Source: Myotis daubentonii (taxonomy: Eukaryota > Chordata > Mammalia > Chiroptera > Vespertilionidae). Taken from it: a stretch of DNA of 64,000 bases. The notes below the pieces were generated by a model that saw nothing but the letters and a program-made list of their open reading frames with translations, searched no databases and was not told the origin of the DNA. Below are positions 32,826 to 45,668 of this stretch, piece by piece (positions within the stretch are counted from its first letter, which is position 1; each line of letters starts with the position of its first letter). The DNA is taken from positions 15,722,145 through 15,786,144 of the forward strand of contig NC_081851.1 of assembly GCF_963259705.1 (NCBI RefSeq), written 5' to 3'. The translations under genes were made by a program, and so were the position numbers.

Positions 32826-33840
32826 CTCTTCGCTGGTAGCAGGTCACTGTGTCGGCAGCAGCCCCCGCCCAGTAGCAGAAAATCAGAGAAGGGCACCACA
32901 TAAACCTAAAGCGGCCCCCATCTGTTGTACACAGGATGCGAGAGTGTCTGAAATGTACAGCCTCATCTGGTTGGACAAGCGCACGTGCTGACAGGTGCGG
33001 GACTTCCCTGAGCCCGTTTCCCTAACAAGGAAGGGGTGGGGCTAAGATCTATCCCAGGTGTGAGGGCTGAGCCTCGGCCTCTCAATTCCACGGTCAGTCC
33101 ACTGATCGGGGAGCTGGAAATAAATGGCTGTTCTGGTGAGTTTTTGTTCAACACCCAGTTCCTATGTGAACAGGTCACACACAACCTCTTGGAAAACCAA
33201 CAGCCCTGGGCAGTTTCCCGGAAACGAGGGCTAAGGCACAGCAAACGGTACTATGGGCCCTTGGATGTCAGGCACATGCTGGGTGTGGGACACCATGGTT
33301 GGTCCCTTGCAGGCCCCCTCAAGGGAGGAGTCCGCGGGGCCTATTCCGGTCCCAGGGCCCAGCACACACGGGGAGCAGGTCAGCTCTTTCCCCTCATCTC
33401 TGCTCCCGCCCAGGAGCCCTCCCAGAACCACTGGGCTGAGGCTCCCCCGAGCGCCTTCACAGTTTGGGAACACGCATGCACCCGACGTGTCCCTTGCTCT
33501 TGGAGGCAGTTTCCCAAGGCTGTCCCCACACACGGTTCTAACAACTGGGAGTGGGCGGTAGCTCCTGCTTTTCCATTTCGTGTTCACTTCCCCGCACCGG
33601 CCAGAACCCAAGGTTCTTGGTAGAAGGGAAGCCCTGGACCTGCCGCCAGTGGACACAGTTCTGGTAAAAGCCTGGCAGCGGGAAGGGTCTGCTCACAGAC
33701 TCGGGAGTCACCTGGGCACTGTCTCTCTGCCCATCCCTGGCCCTGCGCCAGTTGCCCTCTGTCCATGCACATTCACTCCTCACAAGAGCCCTGAGAAGGA
33801 GGCAGGGACAGTCCCTTCTCACACAGGAAGAGGCTCTGCA
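32826..33840. other. Intron, no exon seen; MIR-like piece near 33,760-33,830
   Basis: CTCACAAGAGCCCTGAGAAG and GGAGGCAGGGACAGTCCCTT resemble the reversed 3' half of MIR. Frames of 100-195 codons on both strands at 33.0-33.8 kb are not recognised. Confidence 0.4.
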
Positions 33841-33854
33841 CTCACCGACTCTAC

Positions 33855-34035
33855 GACCACCAACTCTTCTTACTCCAACTCTTCACACCGACTCTTCACA
33901 CACTGACAATTCACACCGACTCCGCACCACCAACTCCACACCACCAACTCCGCACCACCAACTCCACACCCACCGACTCCCCACCCTCCAACTCCACGCC
34001 CACAGACTCCACGCCCACCGACTCCGCACCTAACA
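33855..34035. repeat. ~15-bp minisatellite, CCACCAACTCCACA type
   Basis: Units such as CACCGACTCTTCACA and CCACCAACTCCGCA recur about a dozen times with drift. C and A dominate one strand. Confidence 0.9.
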
Positions 34036-34559
34036 TTCCACTGTCTCCATAGTCCCCCAACCAAACTGCTCTAGGCCCAGCATTCTAAACGGCTCTGCCA
34101 GAGGCTCATGCCCCATGCTAACTGCTTTACGAATACACAAAAATTAGGACACTCTCCCCCTGAAGATTAAGATCTATCTGGCACATAAAATATATAAAGA
34201 AACATAAAGGTTATGTTTATAGATCCTATACCATTATAAATGGAAATTAACCACTTCATTCTGATATGTCTGTCTATGTTTCAAAAAATTATTTTTTCCC
34301 ATCTGCCACATTACAGAAATTTGATTTGTTCCTTTCAGGGAACAACACAATCATTTTATTTTGTGAAGTCTTACCTACAGAGCCCAGCTCGGAAATTCTC
34401 CCCATCGACTGTCAATAGTTCATACATAAGACCCCTCAAGTCCACCAGTCAATTGCCTAAAAAACAATTTGACAGACCACTCACTAATGTGTAGTTTATA
34501 AGGAAAATGAACAAAGTAAAGCTATATATTTGAAAAATATTTCATATACATATATATTT
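34036..34559. other. No gene or recognised repeat
   Basis: AT-rich intron-like sequence. Confidence 0.4.
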
Positions 34560-34778
34560 TTAAAAATATATATTTTATTGATTTTTTACAGAGAGGAAGG
34601 GAGAGGGATAGAGAGTTAGAATCATTGATGAGAGAGAAGCATCGATCTGCTGCCTCCTGCACACTCCCCACTGGGGATGTGCCCACAACCAAGGTACATG
34701 CTCTTGACGAGAATCAAACCTGGGTCCCTTCAATCCCCAGGTCAGCCCTCTATCCAGTGAGCCAAACTGGCTAGGGCT
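34560..34778 (-). mobile_element. VES SINE, antisense
   Basis: TATTTTATTGATTTTTTACA, GAGAGAAGCATCGATCTGCT, CCCACTGGGGATGTGCCCAC and the head AAACTGGCTAGGGCT, all reversed VES. Confidence 0.9.
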
Positions 34779-34794
34779 ATACTTTATATATTTT

Positions 34795-35003
34795 TTAAAA
34801 ATATATCTTTATTGAGTTCTGAGGGGAAAGGAGAGATAGAGAGAAAGAAAAATCAATGATGAGAGAGAAGCATTGATCAATTGCCTCCTGCACGCCCCAT
34901 AATGGGGATCAAGCCCCCAACCAGGGCATATGCCCTGACTGGGTATCTAATGGTGACCTCCTGGTCATAGTGATACACTCAATCACTGAGCCATGCCGGC
35001 CAG
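34795..35003 (-). mobile_element. VES SINE, antisense
   Basis: ATATATCTTTATTGAGTTCT, GAGAGAAGCATTGATCAATT, CCTGACTGGGTATCTAATGG and the head ACTGAGCCATGCCGGCCAG. It lies 16 bp from the previous SINE in the same orientation. Confidence 0.9.
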
Positions 35004-35336
35004 ACTGGAAAATATTTTAACAAAAGGACTTAGTATATAGCTTTCTGTGCAAGGAGTACTAAATTAGCACATGCAAGAAAGACATTTAGAGAACAAATAT
35101 ACAGGCACCCTCAGAACAGAATTTAAATATTTAGGCTGCCAATCAATTATTTCTAAACTAGTAATGGTTTACTTGGGTTAATTAAAAAACTCATTCTTAA
35201 TTTAAGATAAATTTAAATTGTTTAAAGTAGATGAAATCTTTGGACTTAGATTGGGGGTGAGGGGGAGAGTACTGATTAGCATTTTGATTCATTATCCAGC
35301 TCCAATGACTGTTATAAAATTACTGAAAGTGAATCT
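35004..35336. other. No gene or recognised repeat
   Basis: AT-rich sequence between the SINE pair and the LTR. Confidence 0.4.
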
Positions 35337-35826
35337 GCACAAGCAATGGGTCCGGGCTGCTGGTCACTCCTTGAGCCAATGAAGCAGAGACAGGGTTGAG
35401 ATCATTTATTCCATGATTGCAGCAGAAGGAGAGAGCAGCAGGTCACCCACAAACGTCTGTTCTACCCCCTGTCCCCCACCCCCAATAAACCAGCTGCTTA
35501 TCTTGGGTAGAAGGACAAAGATCCCATGGGAAAGCAGACATTTCAGGCCTGGGAAAGTAGGAAGGTATAGTGGTTACAGGTTACAGGCAACTCGGGCTGG
35601 GGGTTGGCAGAGGCCGGGTGGCTCCAGGACCAGATTACAGGCAACGAGGTTGCTGATCTAGGCCTTTCTCAGAAAGGAGGGTGGCCTGCATTCCCTTGTT
35701 AGTTCCCATGTCCCAGGGCGGACAACTCTCCACCAGATCAGAACGTGATTTCCCTCATTAGAACAGAACAATCATGGTTAACCGAGCACCATTAATATTC
35801 CTTGTAATCATAGCGAGTCCCCAACA
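35337..35826 (-). mobile_element. Probable solo ERV LTR, antisense
   Basis: On the minus strand it runs TGTTGGGGACTCGCTATG to ATTGCTTGTGCA, with AATAAA near 35,410, about 40 bp before a TCTCTGCTTCATTGG-type U5. TG and CA termini and the position of the poly(A) signal fit an LTR of about 490 bp. No internal viral genes and no clear target duplication are seen. Confidence 0.5.
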
Positions 35827-36490
35827 GTCTAGTCCTGCCCCGAACAAAAGAACAAAACTGAAAAAAATCCCACCTAAAGTGGTTACTTTTTCATAACTAT
35901 CTCAATCAATTCCTCCTACAGAAGCTATTCCATAAATCTAACCGCCTTCATTTGTGGGCAGCATGATGAGATTTCAATTAATGTCCAACGAAATGTGATC
36001 TAACCTGGAAACAAATTTATAGATGCAGTGACCTGAAGTGAGAACACAGCAAATAACATATACTTTAAGGAATCTTGAGATAATGAAAACTATTTATCAT
36101 TATGCAAATCAAGATTTCAAGAACAGTTGAATTGATGAGCTTATGCCAAAGGGATATAAACTGGATGATAAAATTTCAAACTCTCTGCTCCCAGTTTTCA
36201 GGGCCAACATTTTAGAGGAACGATGCAAAATTTTTGAACCTAGCGCTATTTTTAAGGAAAATACGTAAGAATGAGACAGAAGACAGGATGAGGCCGAGTG
36301 AAACCACCAAAGAGTGAGCACAAGCCTGGCACAGTGATGAGCACATTGCACACATTGCATCTCATTCAATCAACTCAAAGTCATCAAGGTGTTCCATGAA
36401 CTCCCATGGACTGAGCTGTATTTTGGACCACAGATATGCACAAAGGTTAGGAGTCACAGAAAGTTTTCTTTTCTAAAAATTGGTCCACGA
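35827..36490. other. No gene or recognised repeat
   Basis: AT-rich sequence. A weak MIR-like piece (GCACAGTGATGAGCACATTG) near 36,330 is not firm enough to call. Confidence 0.35.
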
Positions 36491-36690
36491 CATGGCCGGT
36501 GTGGATCAGTTTGCTGGAGCATCATTCTCTACATGGAAAGGCTGTGGGTTCAATTCCCGGTCAGGGCACATACCTAGGTTGGGCGTTCAGTCTCCAGTGG
36601 GAGTGTTTATGAGAGGCAACCAATCGATGCTTTTCTCTCACATCAATGATTCTCTCTCTCAAATCAATAAGCACATCCTTGCCATAGGAT
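36491..36690 (+). mobile_element. VES SINE
   Basis: GGCCGGTGTGGATCAGTTTG head, GGGTTCAATTCCCGGTCAGG B-box region, CAACCAATCGATGCTTTTCT and an AAATCAATAAG tail. Confidence 0.9.
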
Positions 36691-36856
36691 TTAAAGAAAA
36701 AGTGGGTTCCATTAGGTCGTAGAAAGTCATTCTCAAATTTTCAGTTATCAATTCTTAGCAACTTCTCCAATAGTTTCAAAGAATACCTTGAAGCTAACTA
36801 AACCAGCAATACCATTCTTTTCTTTATACAAGCAGGTTTACCGGCACCCGAGCCTG

Positions 36857-37092
36857 GTCGGCCTGGTTCAGTGGTTGAGTGTCAACCTATGAACCAGAAC
36901 CAGGGAGTTATGGTTGGCTTCCAGGTTGGGGCCCATGTCCCAGTTGTGGCCTCCATCCCCAATGCGGGGTGCCCATTAGAGAGCCAATCAATGGTTCTCA
37001 TCATTGGCGTTTCTCTTTCACGCTCTGTCTCCAGTTTTCTGTGAAGTCAATAAAAGTATATATAAAATAAGAATTCTCCTCAAAAAAATGAA
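36857..37092 (+). mobile_element. VES SINE
   Basis: GGCCTGGTTCAGTGGTTGAG head, AATGCGGGGTGCCCATTAGA, CCAATCAATGGTTCTCATCA and a GTCAATAAAAGTATATATAA tail. Confidence 0.85.
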
Positions 37093-37478
37093 TAAAGAAG
37101 TAAGGGTAGAGGACACCCTGACTGGAGAGGGTGGTGGGTCTCTGCTGTGGCCCCACGTAAAAATACCTGGGGAGGTTACATAGACAAGCCCCTCTCCTGC
37201 TGGGCTAATGCCTCCGGTCCTGGTGGGCCCTCTTCCAAAGTGATCAGAAGGTCTATGGTGATTCTGCTGCACAGCCGAGTCCAGCACCACCGGCTAAGTG
37301 TGGGGGATGCTGATCTCACAGGGACTCACTGCACACGGGCACCTCACAGGGTCTCACCGCAGAAACACAGCTGCCATTCCATCCCTCCCAACTCTTGCTG
37401 AACAGGCCGGGCACCCGACTCACGGCTCCAACTACCTCCCACCCTTCCACGGTGGGTCCACATCCACAGGGAACTCAC

Positions 37479-37589
37479 TTCCCCTCTTAGCAATTTCTTC
37501 AGTTTCTCCACAGGCTCAGGCTCACAGCCCGGAATCCTCTGCACGTCACTGTTCTTCAGAACCAACATCGTGTCCAGCACACAGCGAAC
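37479..37589 (-). CDS. Coiled-coil gene, first phase-linked exon: VRCVLDTMLVLKNSDVQRIP
   Basis: This is the most 5' exon of the firmly linked set. The acceptor TTTATGTTTTTAAG precedes 37,589 and the donor GGGGAA|GTGAGT follows 37,479. Length is 111 nt, 37 codons, phase 0 at both ends; the peptide ends GCEPEPVEKLKKLLRGE. From here eight exons (37,589; 31,645; 30,525; 30,291; 27,474; 25,130; 23,681; 21,577) join in phases 0, 0, 1, 0, 0, 2, 0, 2 without a stop, giving 345 residues. The product is largely coiled coil with Pro/Glu linkers. This suggests a structural or adaptor protein of the cytoskeleton, centrosome or meiotic apparatus, but that is inference. I do not recognise the family. The N terminus is missing. 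Confidence 0.65.
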
Positions 37590-40256
37590 CTTAAAAACAT
37601 AAAGAAAAGAAAGAGAGAGCCATCCATTTCAAATGGCCATCACTTCAACTTGGGAAGAAACAAACCAACTCTGCACATGGCCACCACTGCTGATAAACCC
37701 GATGGTCGCAGGCAGACCATCCCCACTCCAGCCTCTGCAACCTTTTAACCTCCCCCGGCACCAGACCCCCGCCAGACCTCCACCGGGGCCTGGACCACTA
37801 CCCACAGAGCTCCCCTTCCCTCTCCTGCTCCCCTCCACCCTCATCCTCCCACTGGTTCTCCCCCCTCCCTGCACTCCTCCCTCCTGACCCTGGCCTCTGA
37901 GCCACCCCTCCTTTCCACAACATTGGCCATTCCTTCCCCACCCCTGGCCTGTACACTCTTTAAATTTTCTAGTGGAAAGAATGTCACACTGAGAGAAAAG
38001 TCGCAAGCACAATTCAGAGACCTCCCAGACACCCCTGTCTGAGATTTCCCCAAGTATTCACTTTTCAGTGAGAGCATTCTCACATCATCACACCCACCCA
38101 TTCACAGTGTCCACTGCGTATGTTAAGGGCTGTGCGTCCTCAGAGGGCTCAGACCACAGCACATCCCAGTGAGCATTTCGGGTTTCAGGATGGTCGCGTC
38201 CTCCCTTTTGAGCCTGTGTCTCCTGCATGCACTGCTGCCCACTAAAGGCCCAGCTGAGAACATGGGCTGACCCCACCTTCCCTCCCACCATTCACCGCCT
38301 GGTCAGTTCCAACTCCCACACCCTCTCCCACACCCACATCCACTACCACAGAGCTAATCCTCCCACCACCGTCTCTGACCCTTGAAGGGGGTCTTCCTGC
38401 CTGACCACCTCCGTCTTCTACGTTGTAGCTAAGGTGACCGTTAGCACGAACCCTTCCCAGGCCATTTTCCCACTCAGAACCCTCCAGGTGTCTCCAGGAT
38501 CAATGCCCAAGTCCTTGCAATGGCCTCTGCCCTGCTCCCCTGTGGGCCCCACACGCACCCTCTCCCTACTCCTCACACATCCCTCGGGGCTCCCCCGCCC
38601 TCCCCTATCTCTGATCTGCACAAAAGGAAAAGAGGCAGGAGCTCTGCTCAGCCCTGTGTTCTACAAGGGGAAACTGAGGCTTGGAAGACTCAGGTCACAT
38701 TGCTGTGCACTGCTGAGCCAGAAGTCCAGGTCGCTGACACCTGAGCCCCGAGCCACACGGCCTTCCTCAGTGAACATTTGTTGAACAGATGAGTGTGAAT
38801 TAAATCGATTCTTAACTCACAAAATACCCGAGTTTTAGTAAAGGAATAAGGTTTGCTCACACACTCACGATAAAAACATCTTCATCCCCGGAGCAGACGA
38901 TAAGAGATGGGCTAGGGCATGGCCCACAGCATTTCCCCACTTATTTCACCTGCTGCTCAGCATCTGCGCACTTAGGCACTTAGGAGGCAGCTCGAGGGAC
39001 CCACCGTCCCTGGTCTGGTCCCGGAACGTGCTGCCTGCCCCGCTGGCTTTGCCCTGGTCTCTCTGATCATTGCCAGGGACACAGCATCGTGTTTTCTCAA
39101 TGAAAATCCCCATTTCTCAGCCTGAACAGGATCAGTCCCTTATCTTTCTCTGTGAAAGTTCCAGTCAGTTTTTCCAACATGTAGGAGATGTGGAGAGACT
39201 GTACCAGGTGGAAGTCATACAAAAGGGCAAGGATGGTGAGCCGGCTGCCACCCTCTGTGCCTGGCTTCCCTTTCTATAGATGTCATTGAACTTCCTCAGC
39301 GCGGCCTCCAGAGAGGGAGCTCAGACCTGCAAGAGTGAAACAGACCCAGCGTCATCGCACACACCTGACCATCGTGGCAGCGCGCTCCTCTCAGGGACCC
39401 TTCTTTTCAGCCAGCTGATGCGTTTATGCTGAAAGAGACTGTCCTTTTATAACCAGCGCATCAACGCACACCTGGTAGGACACTCATGGCCACGGGACAT
39501 ACCCTGTAAGACCCGGTCTGAGTGTGCAGGATTGGCACAGGGCCACGCGGACTGCTGGCTCCAGCCCAGAGCAATCCCCCACAACACTGGGACTTGCCAG
39601 TGAGCCACCCTCTCACCTTCTCAGTCCAGGGGGACCGCCTCGGCCAGCAGCTGTCTAGCTCCTTGGAAACAGAGCACCGCACATCTGTCTGCAGCGCTGC
39701 ACATCCCACAGCCCTCATTCTGAAGCACAGCTGAGCCCAGAGGAGGAGGCCGGAACAGCACCAGGTGGGGGCATGGAGCCCTGTGGAAGTGGCAGTCGGA
39801 AGGGAGGCCTGCCAGATGCACTCCTGCGTGATCTGGGAAAGAAGACCCAGAGACCCAACAGCTGTGACCTGCCACAAAGCCACTAGATGGAAAAGATCAA
39901 ACTCTGAGGAACAGGAGCTGGAAGAGGAAACCTGGTGGGGGGGAAGAGCAGGTTATGGGGGGCGCCTTCAATTGTGGGTGCAGGTGAACTCGGCCCAACA
40001 GTTCAGAATGTCGTAAACACATGTCACTGCTGAAGGAAAACACTAAATGCTAGAAGCCTCCAGGAGGGGCGCAAATGGGCAGGAGGGAACCATGACTTCA
40101 CAGAGGCCAGCGCCCATAGACAGGGGCTACTCCTAATTGAATAAATAATAAATTTAACCTGTAAACTCCCAATTGGCGCATTTTCACTAAACATCAACCT
40201 AGAGAGCAAGCCATGACCGCGACATTATGTTCAAATAGAACTTAAAAAAGAGAAAT
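37590..40256. other. Intron or flank; L2-like LINE at about 38,440-38,600, MIR at 38,640-38,740
   Basis: AACCCTCCAGGTGTCTCCAG, TGCCCAAGTCCTTGCAATGG and CCTCTGCCCTGCTCCCC follow the 3' end of L2 in plus orientation. GGGGAAACTGAGGCTTGGAA with TCAGGTCACATTGCTGTGCA is reversed MIR. A possible minus-strand exon peptide at 39,321-39,273 (SLEAALRKFNDIY) has no clean acceptor or donor and is not called. Confidence 0.45.
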
Positions 40257-40465
40257 TAGCCAGGCTGGCATGACTCAGGGGTGGAGCGTTGACCTAGGAG
40301 GCAGAATGTCGTGGTTCAATTCCTGGTCATGGCACACGCCCAGTTCAATCCCCACTGTGGGGAGTGCAGGAGGCAGGTGGTCAATGATTCTCTCTCATCA
40401 TTGATGTTTCTATCTCTCCCTCTCCCTTCTTCTCCTAAATCAACAGAAATAGATTTTTAAAAAGA
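40257..40465 (+). mobile_element. VES SINE
   Basis: CAGGCTGGCATGACTCAGGG head, GTGGTTCAATTCCTGGTCAT, GTGCAGGAGGCAGGTGGTCA and a CAACAGAAATAGATTTTTAA tail. Confidence 0.9.
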
Positions 40466-40604
40466 GAAATTAGAATTCTGCAGATATAAAAATTATGTAT
40501 AAAATGGAATGTTTGAATGGTTGAATGTTTTCAACACATAATGGAATTACTTAACTACATCAAATTTTCTCAAAGTTTGAATTTATTTGAAGTCTTTAAA
40601 ATAC

Positions 40605-42498
40605 AGTATAGCAATATCTTGACCCATACAGCTCCTAGGCCAATGGAAACTAAGGAGAAAAGAAACAAACGGGACTACATCAAAAGAAAAAGCATCAACC
40701 AAAAGAACAAGAAAGGAAGGAGTTAATAAAGATTAGAGCAAAAATAAATGACATAGAGACCAAAAAACAAACAAACAAACAATACAGAAAATAAATGAAA
40801 CCAAGAGCTGGTTCTTTGAAAGGATAAACAAGATTGACAAACCTCTAGCCAGGCTCACCAAGAAGCAAAGAGAGAGGACCCAAATAAACAAAATCAGAAA
40901 CGATAGAGGCAAAATGACAACAGACCCCACAGAAATACAAATGATTGTTAAAAAAACACTATGGACAGATTTATTTCAACAAACTAGACAACCTGGAGGA
41001 AATGGACAAATTCCTAGAAAAATACAACATTCCAACACTCAATCAGGAAGAATCTAAAAATCTCAATAGGCCTATAAATATGGAAGAAATTGAAGCAGTC
41101 ATCAAAACACTTCCAGCAAACCAAAGCCCAGTACCAGACGGCTTCACAGGGGAGTTTTACCAAACATTCAAGGAAGAACTAAAACCTATCCTCCTCAGAC
41201 TACTACAAAAAATTCAAGAGGAAGGAACACTTCCAAGCTCATTCTATGAAGCCAGCATCACCCTAATACCAAAACCAGGTAAAGACAACACAATGAAAGA
41301 GAATTATAGGCCAATATCCCTCATGAACATAGATGCCAAAATCCTCAACAAAATCTTAGCACATCGGATCCAGCAGTACATCAGAAAGATCATACACCAT
41401 GACCAAATAGGATTTATCCCAGGGATGAAAGGATGGTACAATATCCGAAAATCAATAAACGTGATACATCACATAAACAAACTGAAACAAAAAAACCATA
41501 TGGTCGTATCAATTGATGCAGAAAAAGCATTTGATAAAATCCAACACCTATTTTTGATAAAAACTCTCAGCAAGGTTGGAGTAGAGGATCATACCTCAAC
41601 ATAATAAAAGCCATATATGACAGGCCCACAGCCAGCATCATACTCAATGGACAAAAACAAACACCATTTCCCCTAAGGACAGGAACAAGACAGGGATGCT
41701 CACTCTCACCACTCCTGTTCAACATAGTACTGGAAGTATTAGCCATTGCAATTACACAAGAAAAATAAATAAAAGGCATCCAAATTGGAAAAGAGGAAGT
41801 AAAACTGTCCTTATTTGCAGACGACATGATATTATACATACAAAACACTAGAGACTCCATCAAAAAACTACTAGACTTAATACACGAATTTGGCAATGTA
41901 GCAGGATACAAAATTAACCCCAAGAAATCTGAGGCATTTCTATACACCAACAGTGAACTTTCAGAAAGAGAAACTAAAAAAAAAATCCCATTTACCATCG
42001 CACCAAAAAATTAAGCTACCTAGAAATAAACTTAACTATAGAGGTAAAAGACCTCTACTCAGAAAGCTACAGGACGCTGAAAAAAGAGGTAGAGGAAGAC
42101 ATAAACAGATGGAAGAACATACCGTGTTCATGGATTGGTAGAATCAACATCATTAAAATGTCCATACTACCCAAAGCAATCTAAAAATTCAACGCACTTC
42201 CCATTAAAATAACAATGGCATACTTCAGAGATCTAGAACGAACTTTCCAAAAATTCTTCTGGAATAAAAAAAGACCCCGAATAGCTGCAGCAATCCTGAA
42301 AAAGAACAAAGTAGGTGGGATCTCAATACCAGATATCAAGTTGTATTGCAAAGCCATTGTTCTCAAAACTGCCTGGTACTGGCACAAGATTGGCATATAG
42401 ATCAATGGAATAGAATAGAGAGCCCAGAAATCGGCCCGAACCACTATGCTCTATTAATATTTGACAAAGGAGGCAAGAACATACAATGGAGCCAAGAC
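40605..42498 (+). mobile_element. L1 LINE body (ORF2, 5'-truncated), inactive
   Basis: A 90-bp piece (40,612-40,700: GCTCCTAGGCCAATGGAAAC) from late ORF2 precedes the main body. The body starts inside ORF2 near 40,700, just before the reverse transcriptase. It reads [74 protein letters not shown] and a [11 protein letters not shown] box at about 41,814-41,846. Stops and frameshifts (near 41,600, 41,768, 42,014, 42,181 and 42,398) inactivate it. It runs without interruption into the first unit of the tandem array at 42,499. Confidence 0.9.
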
Positions 42499-42548
42499 AG
42501 TCTCTTCAATAAATGGGGTTGGAAAATTGGACAGATATATGCAAGAAA

Positions 42549-43016
42549 ATGAAACTAGACCACCAACTTACACCATACACAAAAATAAACTCAAAATGGA
42601 AAAAGGACTTAAATGTACGACGGGAAACCATAAAAATTCTAGAAGAATCCAAAGGCCACAAAATCTCAGACATATGCCGAAGCAATTTCTTCACTGATAC
42701 AGCTCCTAGGGCACTTGAAACGAAAGAGAAAATGAACAAATGGGACTACATCAAAATAAAAAGCTTCTGCACAGCAAAAGAAACCATCAACAAAACAACA
42801 AGAAAACCCACTGCGTGGGAAAACATATTTGCCAATGTCATATCTGATAAGGGCCTAATCTCCAAAATTTATAGGGAACTCATACAACTGAACAAAAGAA
42901 AGGTAAACAATCCAATCAAAAAATGGGCAAAGGATCTAAATAGACACCTTTCAAAAGAGGACATTCAGAAAGCCAAGAGACATATGAAAACATGCTCAAA
43001 GTCACTAATCATCTGA
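42549..43016 (+). pseudogene. ORF2 C-terminal fragment, array unit 1
   Basis: A 155-codon open stretch from [20 protein letters not shown] to [10 protein letters not shown] ends in TGA where L1 ORF2 normally continues [13 protein letters not shown]. The change CGA to TGA is shared by all six units. The remaining cysteine-rich end is still readable after the stop, but with further frame breaks. The encoded part lies after the catalytic reverse-transcriptase domain, so no enzyme activity is expected. Confidence 0.85.
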
Positions 43017-43870
43017 GAGATGCAAATCAAAACAACAATGAGGTACCATCTCACACCTGTCAGACTGGCTATCATCAACAAATCAACAAACGACAAGTGC
43101 TGGAGAGGATGTGGAGAAACAGGAACACTCGTGCACTGCTGCTGGGAATGAAGACTGGTGCAGCCACTATGGAAGACAGTATGGAGTTTCCTCAAAAAAC
43201 TGAAAATGGAACTCCCATTTGACCCTGTGATCCCACTTCTAGGAATATATCCCAAGAAACCAGAAACACCAATCAAAAGGATATATGCAACCCTCTGTTC
43301 ATAGCAGCACAATTCACCATAGCTAAGATCTGGAAACAGCCTAAGTGCCCATCAGTAGATGAATGGATTAGAAAACAGTGGTACATCTACACGATGGAAT
43401 ACTATGCTGCTGTAAAAAGGAAGGAACTCTTACCATTTGCAATGGCATGGATGGAACTGGAGAGCATTATGCTAAGTTAAATAAGCCAAACGAAAAATAC
43501 CACATGATCTCACTCATGCATGGACAATAGAGACCATTATAAACTTTTGAACAATAATAGATACAGAGGCAGAGCTGCCCCAAACAGATTGTCAAACTAC
43601 AGTGGGAAGGCCGGGGAGGGTTGGGGGCAGGAGGTAGGGGGGTAAGAGATCAACTAAAGGACTTGTATGCATGCATATAAGCATAACCAATGGACATAAG
43701 ACACTGGGGGATAGGGGAGGCTAGGGGACTGTCTAGGGCGGGAGGATAAAATGGACACATATGTAATACCCTTTGTAACACTTTAAGCAATAAAAAAAAA
43801 TAAAAAAATAAAAAAAGATAGTCTCTTCAATAAATGCTGTTGGGAAAATTGGACAGATATATGCAAGAAA

Positions 43871-44338
43871 ATGAAACTAGACCACCAACTTACACCATAC
43901 ACAAAAATAAACTCAAAATGGAAAAAGGACTTAAATGTACGACGGGAAACCATAAAAATTCTAGAAGAATCCAAAGGCCACAAAATCTCAGACATATGCC
44001 GAAGCAATTTCTTCACTGATACAGCTCCTAGGGCACTTGAAACGAAAGAGAAAATGAACAAATGGGACTACATCAAAATAAAAAGCTTCTGCACAGCAAA
44101 AGAAACCATCAACAAAACAACAAGAAAACCCACTGCGTGGGAAAACATATTTGCCAATGTCATATCTGATAAGGGCCTAATCTCCAAAATTTATAGGGAA
44201 CTCATACAACTGAACAAAAGGAAGATAAACAATCCAATCAAAAAATGGGCAAAGGATCTAAATAGACACCTTTCAAAAGAGGACATTCAGAAAGCCAAGA
44301 GACATATGAAAACATGCTCAAAGTCACTAATCATCTGA
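43871..44338 (+). pseudogene. ORF2 C-terminal fragment, array unit 2
   Basis: Same 155-codon stretch as unit 1. It differs by RKINNP for RKVNNP and by GGAGAAAAAGG in place of GGAGAAACAGG downstream. Type B 3'UTR (CCAGTCAATGAAGG present). Confidence 0.85.
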
Positions 44339-45200
44339 GAGATGCAAATCAAAACAACAATGAGGTACCATCTCACACCTGTCAGACTGGCTATCATCAA
44401 CAAATCAACAAACGACAAGTGCTGGAGAGGATGTGGAGAAAAAGGAACACTCGTGCACTGCTGCTGGGAATGAAGACTGGTGCAGCCACTATGGAAGACA
44501 GTATGGAGTTTCCTCAAAAAACTGAAAATGGAACTCCCATTTGACCCTGTGATCCCACTTCTAGGAATATATCCCAAGAAACCAGAAACACCAATCAAAA
44601 GGATATATGCAACCCTCTGTTCATAGCAGCACAATTCACCATAGCTAAGATCTGGAAACAGCCTAAGTGCCCATCAGTAGATGAATGGATTAGAAAACAG
44701 TGGTACATCTACACGATGGAATACTATGCTGCTGTAAAAAAGTAGGAACTCTTACCATTTGCAATGGCATGGATGGAACTGGAGAGCATTATGCTAAGTG
44801 AAATAAGCCAGTCAATGAAGGAAAAATACCACATGACCTCACTCATTCATGGATAATAAAGACCATTATAAACTTATGAACAATAATAGATACAGAGGCA
44901 GAGCTGCCTCAAACAGATTGTCAAACTGCAGTGGGAAGGTCGGAAACGGTTGGGGGGCAGGAGGGAGTGGGGTAAAAAATCAACAGAAGGACTTGTATGC
45001 ATGCATATAAGCATAACCAATGGACATAAGACACTGGGGGATAGGGGAGGCTAGGGGACTGTCTAGGGCGGGACGATAAAATGGACACATATGTAATACC
45101 CTTTGTAACACTTTAAGGAATAAAAAAAAATAAAAAAATAAAATAAAATAGTCTCTTCAATAAATGCTGTTGGGAAAATTGGACAGATATATGCAAGAAA

Positions 45201-45668
45201 ATGAAACTAGACCACCAACTTACACCATACACAAAAATAAACTCAAAATGGAAAAAGGACTTAAATGTACGACGGGAAACCATAAAAATTCTAGAAGAAT
45301 CCAAAGGCCACAAAATCTCAGACATATGCCGAAGCAATTTCTTCACTGATACAGCTCCTAGGGCACTTGAAACGAAAGAGAAAATGAACAAATGGGACTA
45401 CATCAAAATAAAAAGCTTCTGCACAGCAAAAGAAACCATCAACAAAACAACAAGAAAACCCACTGCGTGGGAAAACATATTTGCCAATGTCATATCTGAT
45501 AAGGGCCTAATCTCCAAAATTTATAGGGAACTCATACAACTGAACAAAAGAAAGGTAAACAATCCAATCAAAAAATGGGCAAAGGATCTAAATAGACACC
45601 TTTCAAAAGAGGACATTCAGAAAGCCAAGAGACATATGAAAACATGCTCAAAGTCACTAATCATCTGA
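45201..45668 (+). pseudogene. ORF2 C-terminal fragment, array unit 3
   Basis: Same stretch with RKVNNP; type B 3'UTR. Confidence 0.85.

Noticed and set aside
39240..39325. Minus-strand exon with SLEAALRKFNDIY
   Set aside because: In-frame stop just after the best acceptor, and no convincing donor; kept only as a remark.
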